A stretch of DNA of 64,000 nt from Pteria penguin (Eukaryota; Mollusca; Bivalvia; Pterioida; Pteriidae): the NCBI GenBank assembly GCA_035048485.1, contig CM068584.1, positions 68,911,878-68,975,877 of the forward strand, written 5' to 3'. The notes beneath the pieces were generated by a model, which saw only the letters and a program-made list of their open reading frames with translations, had not been told where the DNA came from and did no database searches. How positions within the stretch are numbered: the first letter of the stretch is position 1; the number at the start of each line of letters is the position of its first letter. This document shows, one piece after another, positions 34,313 to 46,745 of the stretch. The translations under genes and the position numbers were made by a program.

Positions 34313-34564
34313 CGGGAACTCTGAGCAGTATCTCTAATATTTATTGATGTAAACCAGTTTCATTTAAATGCGCAAGGAATATTTGTAACAGAGACATAAT
34401 AAAGCAGTTAGAGATATCAGTCTAAATACATTTTACTAGTTAATGATATGTATTTGGAGTTTCTGTTCATGTTGCATAGATGCAATAGCTTCCATATAAG
34501 GCATTGACATGTTTCTCATTTTATTGAAATTATATCATCGTCTCTATATCGTTCTACAAAAAAA

Positions 34565-34955
34565 AAATTAATTTTTTAAAATATGCATCCCCTAATGTAA
34601 GATATGAGATATGCGTTCTCATAATGTAAGACATGAGATATGCATCAACAAAACGTGAGATATGAGATATGCATCCCCGTAACGTAAAATATGAGATATG
34701 CATGTACATAATATGAGATATGCATCCCCATAATGTTAAATATGAGATGTACATGTACATAATGTGAGATATGAGATATGCATCCACATGATGTAAGATA
34801 TGAGATATGCATTTACTTAATGTAAGGTATGAGATATGCTTACACATAATATATGATAAGAGATATGCATCCACATGATGTAAGATATGAGATATGCATC
34901 CACATGATATAAGATATGAGATATGCATCCACATGATATAAGATATGAGACATGG
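34565..34955. repeat. 29-bp minisatellite
   Basis: About 13 imperfect units of GAGATATGCATCCACATGAT followed by GTAAGATAT; the last three are cleanest (34859-34945). The long minus-strand open frame across it is an artefact. Confidence 0.9.
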
Positions 34956-34959
34956 AACC

Positions 34960-35585
34960 GCAGATCTCGTGTACCGATAATAAAACAGTGTATTTGTAAA
35001 AGAGTGTATCATATTATCACATGTGCTGTTGAAAGATTATATTGACAATTTGTGTTGTGGAAGAGTGTCTCCATTTCATCTGTGCATTCGAGCGAGATAA
35101 AATTACTAAACACACTACCTTCTTACTTTTCACTTACACTACGGAGAATATCGCACCTTACAAGTATATGTTGATCGAAACAGGTTTTTAGATATGCATC
35201 CACATAATGTATATGAATTATGTTCGGCGATCTTCTTATCTTAATGTTGTTATTACGAAAGGTTAAGAACCCTGGGGAGAATCCTTTATTTTTCTTTTTA
35301 CGACCACAACAATATTATGGGATATCATTTCTGCAGTTTTTAAGGCGTCGAGCAAGTTGCTCGACAGTCTTCTAGCGATCGTAAAAAAATTTATCTCTGC
35401 ACCGACTTTTTAATTCACGTAACAAAGAAGTACCTTCTTTAAAGTACTTAAAGTATTAACAGTTTTTGCAAAACCGGCTTTGTTATCCGTGTTATTGAAA
35501 TTTCATTGCACAGAAATAGGTTTAAGCATAGGTTTTCCCTAAAACACTTATTTTTCTGTCGCTTATTCTGTGTGTTAAATATTCA
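34960..35585. other. No gene recognised
   Basis: Contains a diverged copy (35100-35170) of 34050-34115 (ACTACCTTCT...GGAGAATATCG), so the minisatellite is bracketed by a short direct duplication. Confidence 0.45.
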
Positions 35586-35588
35586 TTC

Positions 35589-36336
35589 GCCGTAATGACG
35601 CAAGCCGATTATAAATTACAATCGCACTTTATGGGAATTTCTCCAAATATGGGGAAGACCACGTGACATATTGCCTTATCTGGAGAAGTCGTAGTAGAAC
35701 GCTTGTAACACCCGCAATGAAAGCCTTATTTGACGGAAACAGATCGCACGATTTTCGCAATATATATAATAATATAAACAATATAATAATAATGATATAT
35801 TTAGATATAAACGTCAGTTTAAAAAAGAACAAATAAAATATATCATAGAATCCTAAATATAGATTAGCAATGCATGTCACAGCGATCTTAAAATATCTAG
35901 ACAGGTGACCACTCATTCATAACGAGGCTGACCTACATCAACATGCAGTGTGTACAGCTTCTTATCTGCCCTTACCGCCAGTGCTATAAATAACACTTGC
36001 GGGACAGGGAATAGCCTCTACAAAATGGCAATAGTCACTTGTCTCTTCGCGCAACAATAGCAAGCAAGAGCAGGTAACTCCAGTCTATCTTAAATTAAGA
36101 TAATGTGTATACATCACATGGTCTTCCCCATATTTTGAATATATAAAATAGCAGCCGAGAAAGTTCAAATCGCCTACAAAATTTAATGCGGATGACAGCA
36201 TGGGTTAAGACAGAATTTTAGATTGAATTCATGAAAAAATGAATTAGGTAGAACTCACATGTGACGATTTTACTCCAAATCAACCGATAAAGTGCGATTG
36301 CGATTCAAAATCGGCTTGCGTTATTACGGCGAACGG
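35589..36336. mobile_element. Inverted-repeat (MITE-like) element, about 750 bp
   Basis: TTCGCCGTAATGACGCAAGC (35587) pairs with GCTTGCGTTATTACGGCGAA (36314), and the pairing continues through AATCGCACTTTAT. A second pair follows: CAAATATGGGGAAGACCACG (35645) against CATGGTCTTCCCCATATTTT (36117). The right arm therefore carries about 150 extra bases. A 76-codon frame overlaps the right arm but has no domain. Confidence 0.65.
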
Positions 36337-36339
36337 TAT

Positions 36340-37345
36340 GACGTCGTATCCCTTACACGTGCAAATACAATAAACGACCGAATAATAATTAGTGTGTTAG
36401 GACGATATATAGAAGCTGACAGCTCTAGTGTCAGTGTTATTAGCGTAGACAAAACCTGTAACCCAGACCATATCTTAAAACAAATTAAACATAAGGCTTC
36501 CATATTTTACAGGCAATGGTAACAACTCGTCTATTTCTATCTTTGTAAAAAATGGCAATGGTGTTCGATTGATTTCACATGTACATTCTTTGTGATAAGA
36601 CATTTGACATAATTCTGCAAGAATGGCTTAAAGAACAATAAAATGTTATTATAATGTCAATAGCACTTGTAATCCTTGACTTCCTCATGACAACGGACCA
36701 CATAAGGAAACTGCTTACGTACACCATACATCTTATTTTATGACAAAGCCCCGCCGGAGAGCTATGTTGCCCACTGATAACTTTCATCTGTTGGTCCTTA
36801 AGCTTTTATTTTACTCTGTTCCAAAAATTATCGGAATTCAAAAAAAAAAAAAAAATAAAAACACAACTGGTCAATTTCTGCTACTTTTGACAGCTTTAAC
36901 TCAAATTGAGCTCGACGCCTTTGTGGCTGTTTAAGCCTTTGATTTTTTTTTTCACTTAAACATATCACGACGACGTGGGAGATAACTTGATAGCAAAAGA
37001 CGTACAAGAGTATTTATATCGGCTATAGAAATATTGTCCATGTACAAGATGCCTTTTTTTTTTTTGGTAGTACTAACATTCAAGTGTAGAGAATATCGTC
37101 GAGAGAACGGAAGGACTCGACATTAGTCCACAAATAAAACACTTTCAATTTATTATTTTTGTTTCAGTTTATTTCATAATTTTAATCACTTTGATTTAAA
37201 ACAGAGAGATTTACTACTGAATTCATAGTTCTTAGTAATAAATAGATAAATTGTCAAGTATTAAAGTTTCTGATATGACTTCAGTATATCTCAATAACGA
37301 CTGCATTATCCACCATCCACATTTAGCATACACAGTCTGCTTGAC
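36340..37345. other. No gene recognised
   Basis: Contains A15 near 36841 and T runs near 36945 and 37054. No domain in the short open frames. Confidence 0.5.
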
Positions 37346-37349
37346 GCCA

Positions 37350-37978
37350 GGTGTTTCAGTTCAGCATCATTTCATACAGTGAGCAGGGTAATTTCACTTA
37401 GTTTTCTTGTTTCCTCCATTCGCTCATATATGTATATTATGTATATTGTTGTTGCAGGGCTTTTGCGACGCGTGTTGCATGCAAACAAGGGACGCTTTCA
37501 CCTCCCGGGCATCTGATGTCGGTTTAATAGACTTTTGCCTGAATATGACATTACATATGCTATAGTCCTTTTATGGCTCGGTCTACGAGGTATGGTTAAC
37601 TTTTCTGTACTTCTTTGTTTACTTGCTGTCACCATGGTGATATAGTGACTATCTACTGGATGATTTTATCATGATCAGTCAATATGATACAAACGGAAAG
37701 GGGCAATATTATTTTTCAGGGAGCTGAACGTAACATTACTTGCCAGGAGTCATGAAAGAACTTCATTATGGTCACATCTATGTATTAATGTATAAAAACA
37801 GGAAACTTTACAATCAGTGAGTTGTCGTAACTAAGCTGTCTATTTATATCAAAGGTAACAGAGATACTAGCTATACCGTTACATACAGAAGAAAGAAATG
37901 TAACTCAGCACTACATGTGTACGTGAATGTGAATCATTGCCACATAACATCAGGAAAAAAGTATAATATAAATTAAAA
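37350..37978 (+). repeat. Direct duplication, unit B copy 1
   Basis: From GTGTTTCAGTTCAGCA to AAAAAGTATAATAT; matches 39515-40172 throughout, for example TGCTGTCACCATGGTGATAT, TGATCAGTCAATATGATACA and CACTACATGTGTACGTGAAT. Confidence 0.85.
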
Positions 37979-39110
37979 TATTTACAATGCTAATCTAATT
38001 CCTTCGATGAATCATGCTAAACAGACTCGGTTCATCAGCCCATGAACTTGGGTCATGGAAGTAGTACCTGGCGTATGGCAAATTACATGCGTAGTAATAT
38101 CTTTTCTCGCAATATTGAATCAATTAAATATAAGAATTGTAATAACAAAATTAATCTGTTAAGTTTGAGCAATTAAAGAAAAAGGAGGAGTTACTGGCTC
38201 AGTTATGTGGCAGAAGTCACCATGGAGCTATACAATACATGAATATAAATAATATACTAGCACATATAACACATTACAACAATATTTGATTGTAGTGCAA
38301 TTACGATACCGAATTAGGACGGTCATTTTATTTGACAAAAGCCAAACAAATGGTGTGGTTTACCGGTTTACGGGCCCACCTTTCCACTCACCGTAACAGC
38401 AAAATAATCAAAGGACATACATTTAAAAATTTATAATCCTCCATGTAAAGAACAAGGGTCAACAGGTATCGCATATTGAGAGGTCATAAAAATATAAACA
38501 CGTAAGGTATTGTAAAACACATAATGATATAAGAATATATGCGACATCAACATAAACCGTGCTCTGCCAGTCTGAACGCGAGGTAAGACCCAAGTTCTGC
38601 AGGAGTTTCGACTAACGGTCAGAGGGGACGAGGTTCAGGACCATGTCTCCTCTGAAAGAGGTTTGGACAAGGCCCACCGCCCTGTTAGGCAGCGTGCAAC
38701 GTTCAAGTAAAAGTCTGCATAAGGCTTTAGAGGGGCCAAATACAAGACCTATAGTCTTTTTGATGATCTCAATGTCATATTGTCTATTTAGAAGACGATT
38801 GACTATTTTATTATATGATAAAATAACGTTATAGGAGCCTTTAATTTCCTTAGTTTATATACGAGATTACCGTAAAAATTAGGATGGGAAATTCCATTGG
38901 ATACATAGTGTTGAAAAGAAATATTTCCATATTTAGATTAAAGAAAATACCTGGACGTATATAGCATTCTAGACGCGCACTATATCGCGTGGCGGAAGTA
39001 CATTTCCACTTCAGGAAAAATTCGGTCCTTGCCAGTTTGATAACCTCGAATTTGATATTTTGTTTTCAGAAAAGAACCTTTTAAAATGCTTTGTAAATAT
39101 AAGGATTTCC
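37979..39110. other. No gene recognised
   Basis: Separates the two B units. The 63-codon frame at 38643 has no domain. Confidence 0.5.
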
Positions 39111-39111
39111 T

Positions 39112-39210
39112 AGGGAATGACCTTGGGTTAGAAAGAAACAAACCAATCGAGAACCGCTTCGCGGTTCACGTGATTTGTTTGTTTCTCACCCAAGTTCATT
39201 CCCCATGAAC
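39112..39210. repeat. Long hairpin with a nested inner hairpin
   Basis: GGAATGACCTTGGGTTAGAA pairs with TTCTCACCCAAGTTCATTCC across about 50 bases; at its centre GAACCGC-TTC-GCGGTTC forms a second hairpin. It looks like a small palindromic MITE. Confidence 0.7.
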
Positions 39211-39235
39211 CTAGAAAAAAAGACAGACATTCGTT

Positions 39236-40470
39236 AATAAAAAATTCCATGGGGAGGTTTTTTACGAGCTCCACAGTGCAAAGAGAATAATTGTGACATT
39301 GCTGCAAAATAGGAAGTAAGAGGTGCTGAGTACCATTTGCCCGGTGATAATGTTTTGGGGTCATTGTCATGGCAGACACCTCTGTCATAAACATCCCAAC
39401 TTTGTTTAAATCTACCAATGTAGATGTCACTTAGAACTGACTATTTTTCGCTTAGTGTAGGAACGCAACTAAACTTGCATTGCACAATAGAATGTTGTTC
39501 CATATTAAACAGTTCAAGGTGTTTCAGTTCAACAGCATTTCATACCGTGAACAGGATAATTTGTCTTAGTTTTATTGTTACCTTCATTTGCTTATATGAG
39601 TATATGTATATACTCCCTCGACTTGAAAATTTGTTGCAGCATTCTTCTCCCGGGTATCTGGTTTCAAGTCGATAAAATTGGGGTTTGCTTTTTCCTGAAT
39701 ATGATACTTTACACGATGTTCTCCTTTTATGCCATGGCCCACGAGATATGGTTAATCTCTCTGTACTTCTTTGTTTACTTGCTGTCACCATGGTGATATA
39801 GTGGCCATCTACTCGATGATATCATGATCAGTCAATATGATACAAACAGAAACGGGCAATATTATTTATCAGGGAGCTTTTACGTGTCAGGAGTCATAAA
39901 AGGACTTCATGATGGTCACATCTATATATAATTGTATAAAAACAGGAACTTTTACAATCAATGAGTTGCCTACAACTTTATTATTCCTGTGTAGACCCAT
40001 GAACGGTTAAAAGAGAATGGGGCCAGTCGTAACTGAGCTGTCTATTTATATTAAAGGGAACAGAGATACTAGCTATACCATCACATACAGAAGAAAGAAA
40101 TGTAACTCAGCACTACATGTGTACGTGAATGTGAATCATTGCCACATAACATCAGGAAAAAAGTATAATATGAATTATATAAAACTCCGTGGGGAGGTTT
40201 TTTACGAGCTCCACAGTGCAAAGGGAATAATTGTGACATTACTGCAAAATACGAAAATAAGAGGTGCTTAGTAACATTTGCCGGGTGATAATATTTTGGG
40301 GTCATTGTAATGGCAGACACCTCTGGCATTAACACCCCAACTTTGTTTAAATCTACCAATGTTGATGTTACTTAGAGATGACTATTTTTTCGCTTAGTGT
40401 AGGAACGCAACTAAACTTCAATTGCACAATGGAATTTTGTTCCATATAAACTGTTCAAGGAATTTTGTGA
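39236..40470 (+). repeat. Direct duplication, units A, B and A'
   Basis: Unit A (39236-39510) begins AAAATTCCATGGGGAGGTTT and recurs as A' (40175-40470; AAAACTCCGTGGGGAGGTTT). Between them is unit B copy 2 (39515-40172). Order B'-gap-A-B-A' indicates tandem duplication of an AB unit of about 940 bp. Confidence 0.85.
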
Positions 40471-41560
40471 AAAGTTATAGGTTTTTCTTGTTTTAATTTT
40501 GCATCCGTACTGCCCTGTAATCTTACAACCGAAAGTAGTATTTTCTCCTTTAGTAAGAATAGTTCGCTGGCACCTCTTTTCGTATATCTACGAGTTCTCA
40601 TATGTAAGATCCACTTTTATGATTGTTACGAAATCTATTTTACGCATTTTTAAAGCCTTAAGAAAGTGCTGGATTTACGTTTATGTTCAAGGTGTCGTCT
40701 ACGAGTTTAGTGAAATAGACAACAATTATGATTAAAACCAAATCCCTACTTCGTTTCTGATAATCAAGGTGGGGATCTGATGGAATCACGTCAGGGGTCA
40801 TGTCTGGGTGACCTCTGCTCAGTCCAATCAAAACCATCTATTGCCAAAACGCTAAGCTAATCAGAAAACGGATACTTCTCAACGTTCAGCTAGCATTTTT
40901 CTAAGAAGTAAAAAATGATGGCAGAATGCTGGTAGACACGGTAGTTGTCAATTGTTCAAAACCTTTCAATCTGGAACAATTGAAAAAAGAGCAAATGGAA
41001 ATATAGGAATGTTTGTCAGATCATCGTGATTGCATGACAGTTTTACGGACAAGGTGCGGGAAGTCATTACCACATCAAAGTCTTTTTACAGCGAAAACTC
41101 AACGATCCAAGATTCGATCATGACTACTAAAGCAAAATAATCGAGTGTTCTCCACTAGTGGGACTTATGGCAGAACAAGTATATCGGTTGGACGGAAAAA
41201 AGGCATTTGTGCTGCAGTATTATGTAGAAATGTTTTTATACATCTAGTGATTTACCTTATGGGTGGTTTCAAGACAAAATACCCCGATAGGCTAACACAG
41301 TTAGTCAGTAACGACAACTCTTACCGTTTGTCTATTCAAGACACAAGCTATAAATTTTAGACGACGAACATAGAAATATTTTTATATGTACATTAATAGA
41401 ACAGCATTTATCAGGAGGTACGAGCTGGCATAGCTACCACTAGTTCACGTGTGCTGCATGTACATTACTAAACTGTATTTTAACATTGAGGACTTCTTTG
41501 TTTAAAATAACTTCTTGTGTTAAATCATTAACTGTTTCCATGTAGGAGGCAGTCAGGACA
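40471..41560. other. No gene recognised
   Basis: Short open frames (40499-40735, 41145-41360) carry no recognisable domain. Confidence 0.5.
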
Positions 41561-41639
41561 TCGACAAAATGACTAGTACTGATGTTATCTTCGCATCACC
41601 AGAAGTACTCTTTGGTGACTCAAAGTATCGTGCATGTAT

Positions 41640-42455
41640 TAAAAGCCCAATGGGCAAAAAGAGAGGTCGACACTCTTTCGGAATGGATAAAATCTATTGC
41701 AGTACTGCTGTGATCAAAAATTACAAAATCACAAGGCTCTGTAAACACCAGATTCGAATCTCGTTTTAAAGATCCCGATGTTGTCAGAGAACTTACCTTC
41801 CTCCATGAACATTATATCATTACACCAGAAGATAAAGCGTCTAATAATTATACATTTACTTGTAAGAAATATTACTTTGACAGCCTAGTGAAAGAATTAG
41901 GATTAAATCCAGCTCCAGGAAATCCTACTTATACTCTCACGAACTTTTCGGTTTCGGAAGTACTTGAAAATCATAAATCTGTCCTCAATACGTTTGGTAT
42001 TGACACAAATAAATTAAATTTAGAACTTCCATATTTGTAGTGTATTTCAAAAATGCACAAAATTCCGTACTAACAACGCTTTATCGCTGGTTCCTCGAAG
42101 TGTTCCACAAACTCTGTATCGATGCTACTCACAAAAATATTATCAGAAATTAAATCTGGCCTTCATAGATATTGCGAAAAAGTATATTCCAGAAGTGGAA
42201 TTAATCAAATGTGGATCCTTAAAATTCAAAAGAGTTGTTAGAACATCTAAAAACAAAAAGTTTTACTAAAATTCACTCCATCAAGTCTTTTGACTTTTCG
42301 ACTCTTTACACAACGATCCCTCATCAGAAATTAAAAGACAGATTAGCGGAAATTATTCAAAATGCATTTACCAGTAAAAACGGAAGCCGCAAATTCAAAT
42401 ATATAATTACAGGCCATGATAAAACTTACTTTGTTAGAGAAAAATCTGGTTACCT
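41640..42455 (+). pseudogene. Penelope-like element, N-terminal and RT fragment
   Basis: Successive frames give FSEWIKSIAV, TFLHEHYIITPEDKASNN and FTCKKYYFDSLVKELGLNPA, then KMHKIPY, QRFIAGSSKCSTNSVSMLLT, INQMWILKN, and KSFDFSTLYTTIPHQKLKD, the RT motif A region of Penelope-like elements. It stops after DKTYFVREKSG, before the remaining RT motifs. Stops and shifts occur near 41705, 42038 and 42075-42235. It lacks the GIY-YIG half seen at 38-958; whether the two fragments are from one family cannot be told. Confidence 0.85.
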
Positions 42456-42479
42456 ACTTTGGCTTTTCCATATATATCA

Positions 42480-43680
42480 TGGTAAGAAGATTTATCTTTA
42501 CATTCCAGTAGCGGTTATTATAGATGAGTTTCATACTATTGCATCATGGTAAGAAGATTTATCTATTTTATCTATTAAAACAATATTAGAGAAATACATC
42601 GAGGGATGTGGTTATTGTGAAATCACACCATACAAAATATATCAGGAAAAAGGGACAATGTTTGATCACAGACGCATAAACCTGAACCCCTGCTGATGCT
42701 TGACATAGAAATAACTTGGTATGGCCTGATCTTAGCCATAAACAGCATGCTGCACAGCGAGTTCACTCTTGCTTGCCACATTAGCTAGACTTTATCAAAT
42801 CGTTAATGAGGTTTGATCACAATATCATTGAGTGAATCTAAAATCATAAAAGTTTATCAGGGTGGTTGTAATTAAGAAAACGGCAGTTGTATAAATATAT
42901 TACAAGAACATGCTTTCTAAATATTTACCATAGTCCCTACAGGGGTGGATATGGGGATGTGCAGGAGGAGGGGAGATGTTCAGGAAATGGTTTGGCTATG
43001 TTTGTGAGCTTAGTTCATTCCAGCCAAAGGCCACTGTTCTTGCTCTAAATGCAACTTGTACACTTAAAATCCAGAGGAGGGTGATGCCCGTTCTTAAATT
43101 GTCAAGGGCATCTACAAGGATAATTATCACTTCACCCAACAGAAATAATATTAAACTTTTGGTACATAAAACGCAAAATACTGTGGAGGAAGCTTTGCAT
43201 TGGAATGTTGAATCTTTACAGACACTAAGAGAAAAATAAAAACTCCCTAGAATAATAATTTATGCAAAATCGGTTAACTTTGATACGAAATGAAATTTTG
43301 GAAAGCCATAGACTGGTAAATAAGTATCACTCACAAACCCCAGACGATTCAAAACAGGAAAAAGTTGTTGCTTCTTTGTCTGTGTCGGCCTCATCTAAAT
43401 GCATTTTTGTAGCAACTTCAGCTTTGGGCTTGGGAGTGGATATGTCAGGATTCCACAGTGTTATTCCTTATTGGCCATCGAGGGAGTTTGTGACTTAGTA
43501 CAAGCAATTGGACATATAGGACGTGACAATGCGTAAAACACACTTACTGTGATATTTGTGCAGATAATTGCCTATGCGGAGACTGTGATACACTCACTCT
43601 AGATAAACTTATGTTTGAACTGCAAAATCATGAAATATTTGAAGAAGCTCCTCAGATTCGGACTGTGTACATGATGATGA
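42480..43680 (+). pseudogene. RecQ-like DNA helicase fragment
   Basis: First piece (to about 42549): VAVIIDEFHTIASW, a DEAH-type Walker B box, ending near a G|GTAAGA donor. Second piece (42976-43239): FRKWFGYVCELSSFQPKATV, LALNATCTLKIQRRVM (motif III, usually TAT), ITSPNRNNIKLLV. Then PRIIIYAKSV (motif IV), YHSQTPDDSKQEKV, FVATSALGLGVDMSGF (motif V), and in a shifted frame CDLVQAIGHIGRD (motif VI, usually GRxGR), ending in a Cys cluster CDICADNCLCGDCD. Walker A is missing. Several stops. RecQ-type helicases unwind DNA; abundant copies in invertebrates may be transposon-borne (inference). Confidence 0.8.
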
Positions 43681-43724
43681 GCTAACAGGAATGTCTGTTG
43701 CTTGAATATGGGTTTGAATAAATA

Positions 43725-43805
43725 TCATAAACAAGATGTGTTCTATTTTTGAAATATGAATGCCCCTGGCAGCATCAAAGTCTGAAGATAACAATCACAA
43801 ATTCA
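43725..43805 (+). repeat. GACAGACAG/ATGCCCC repeat family, head only
   Basis: AACAAGATGTGTTCTATTTT then TGAATGCCCCTGGCAGCATC, matching the heads at 20822 and 20968; truncated after about 80 bases. Confidence 0.55.
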
Positions 43806-44654
43806 GCAAGCAAGGGGAGATCATACATGTAAGTATAGCCAGACCACATATGTGAACCAACAGAGAAACTCTGGTGCTGTACATGTACCTGTGATCTTAT
43901 AGCTATATAATGATTACCCGACAGTCACTGGTGGTATTGCAGACTCCAATAACTCCGCCTATTTGTACAGGCAATTTTCACAACGTAAACATGATAGATG
44001 CAATAAAGTACAGATATACAAAATATTTATTTGTAGAATCTTGGAAGTAATAACTGATTGTCCAAGTAAACATTAAAATATGAAAGACTTATATACATGT
44101 ATTAGTGACAATATTTGATACAATTAATAATAATAGGCATGTAAAATATTAAATAAATTAATAAATCTATGAAACTCGAATCTTTAAACAAACTAAAAAA
44201 AACTATTCAAAATAATTTTCAACAAACTTATCTTCTCCTTTAGGTCTTTGTATCAACTTGTCAATAATCCATAATCAGGACACACACATGCTAGTAAAAG
44301 TCACATGTGTGCAGGGCACACACATGCCAGTAAAAGTGACATATGTGCAGGAGCATTTATCAGAGATTGTTTTGAAAACAGCTAGTAGATTCACTTTCTG
44401 TACATTGTATATTTGTTACAATAATTTATCTTATTTGAATCTACTGCACTGTCTTAGATTTAAAAATATCAAAACCAATACCATGTTGATATGATAGTCA
44501 CGTGATCTAATGTAGTACATGTAAGTGAAATAACAAAACTACAAATGCAGTAGATTAAACATTCACATGCTTTCATATGCACAACCTATCATTATCTGGC
44601 TATAGATCTCCTAAGATATACAGGGAATAAACCACAGAATGTAACTTAATTAGT
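43806..44654. other. No gene recognised
   Basis: Only a two-unit direct repeat of about 36 bp (44280-44350; CACACACATGC(T/C)AGTAAAAG) is notable. Confidence 0.5.
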
Positions 44655-45783
44655 TTAAATGAGTTTGTTTCTAAGTCTAGCATATGGCAAGAATGGTTTG
44701 TGCCTTGCATTCAATGAAGGTAGTCCCTTATCTGCATCTTTGTACATATCTTTAAAATGAGCAATTGACCTTTTGCCAGTTGCGCGCCCCCTAGCGGTCA
44801 CCCGGTTCAACACAACAATCATGGCCGACGTAGTGGGTCATTGTCCCATTATGCGAGAAGTACGCTAAATTGTCGAGTACCTCCGTATTACACGCTGCAT
44901 TTTAATATTTATTTGAATTAATCGATAACAGAAGGTAAGCATGTTTATTTTCTATTAGTATTGCAAAAGATTGGTTTGAAATCATTACGGTAACGATGTT
45001 AGATGACCAGGTAAACTAGGCAGATGAAAAGTTCAGAAAACGTAACTCTTGATACGTGTTACATCTGTCACGATTTTTCAGAGATCAGATAGGTGCAAAT
45101 GCCTGGTCAGTGTTGTAAAGTATGAAATACAATAACCTTATAAGCAAATCAATAGTAAAATGCTGGTAGACGTGTTTAATTTAGTTGTAAATCGAAGTTT
45201 ATAGGTGCATTTACCTGTACGTACAGGTGTGTTATTGTTATGAATAATGCAATCGAAATAACCGCCTTTGTGCGCACAAATGTTGTTTGTATATAGTAAG
45301 GTGTCACGTGTTTTTATTTTTCAGGTATACAGGTAAATTGGCGGATCCAGGTTAATGTTAGGGTTGTCACGGCCTGGGTGAGTTGTGCATGGATCCAGAT
45401 ATTGACTCTTTGCGATGTTATAGAAATAAAAATAATGATTTAGCTATGACAGAGACGGATTTAGAGGCCTTGGACCCCCCCCCCCCCCACTTTTCACCAC
45501 ATATTTACAAGTTAAAATCCAGATTTGGCACCAAAAATGATCGGGTAATTTGGCTAAAACATATGTGCCCCCCCTTATTTCAAATATTCTGGATCCACCA
45601 CTGTATAATATTATTTTACCGTATTTCTGTTGTCTTATTTCTTAACTACTAGATTTACATGCATGAGCTTTATTGAGAAAGATAAAAAATAATAAAGTAG
45701 CACTTTGATTACAAGTCTTTCCCCATCTGGCATTATGTATATACATATGCATTTTAACATATCTTTATTTTAGGTCTAGCAAA

Positions 45784-45990
45784 ATGCCACACCACTGCTG
45801 TGTTCCATTATGGGCAAGTGATACAAGGCTAGCAGTATGCAAGGATTTATCCTTTCATTCGTTATTAAAAGTGCTCCAGAATTATCCAGGAAGTGGATAC
45901 TTGCTATCCGAGGAAACATATAGGCCCTCATTTCAAATTAATGAAAAGTACCAAAGTTTGTTGGAAACACTTCACAGGGGACTGTTATAG
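45784..45990 (+). pseudogene. THAP-domain start inside the foldback element
   Basis: After a TTTATTTTAG acceptor-like sequence, MPHHCCVPLWASDTRLAVCKDLSFHSLL follows the start of THAP zinc fingers (usually CCVPxC...LSFHxFP), with Trp in place of the second Cys. The remaining C-x2-H half is not recognisable. THAP domains bind transposon ends in P- and Kolobok-type elements. The mirrored copy in the right arm keeps only about 22 bases of this exon (46437-46459). Confidence 0.65.
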
Positions 45991-46601
45991 ATTCGGGGCA
46001 GAGTTAGGAAAGATTGATTATTTGATGTCTACTTTGGATTTATGAATGAATGGAAATTATAATTTCCATGGATAATTTCATATTACAACTTTGTAATTGA
46101 AATGTATGAATATATATTCTTCAAACATGTACAAGTACATGTAGTATGACACCATGATGCAGTGTTCAATAATACAATGATTTTTATTTGTTTTAATAAT
46201 AGTACTGGTGTATAACAGTATATACATGTAAACATGCATATATGATATAGATTGTACATCACATTGTTTTAAAATATTGTCAGTAAGAAAATTACCTTTA
46301 TCAATATGTTCAGTCATTACGTTATAAAACATTTGTTGCATTGATAATTCATATACATGTATTGCTATTGCATTTTGCTGTTATACCATACAAAACTGTC
46401 CAAAACTGTTGAGTAAAAACAAATGATGCCACACAGGAATGGAAGGATAAATCCTTGCGAGATTGGGAAAGACTTGTAATCAAAGTTCTACTATATTATT
46501 TTTTATCTTTGTCAATAAAGTTCATGCATATAAATCTAGTAGATAAATCTAGTAAGATATAAGACAACAAAAAGACAGTAAAATAATGTCAATACAGTGG
46601 T

Positions 46602-46745
46602 GGATCCAGAGTTTTTGAAAAGGGGGCATATATGTTTTAGCCAAATTACCCGGTCATTTTTGGTGCCAAATCTGGATTTTAACTTGTAAATATGTGGCGA
46701 AGGGGAGGGGGGGGGGGGTGCCGGGCCTCTAAATCTGCCACTGTC
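46602..46745. repeat. hAT-like MITE inside the right arm
   Basis: CAGTGGTGGATCCAGAG at one end and CTCTAAATCTGCCACTG at the other, with a G-rich run inside. Inverted counterpart at about 45449-45602 in the left arm. No clean 8-bp duplication seen. Confidence 0.55.

Noticed and set aside
34554..35012. 152-codon minus-strand frame rich in Ser/His/Ile
   Set aside because: Translation of the 29-bp minisatellite.
36292..36522. 76-codon frame as a possible gene
   Set aside because: Overlaps the right arm of an inverted repeat and shows no recognisable domain.
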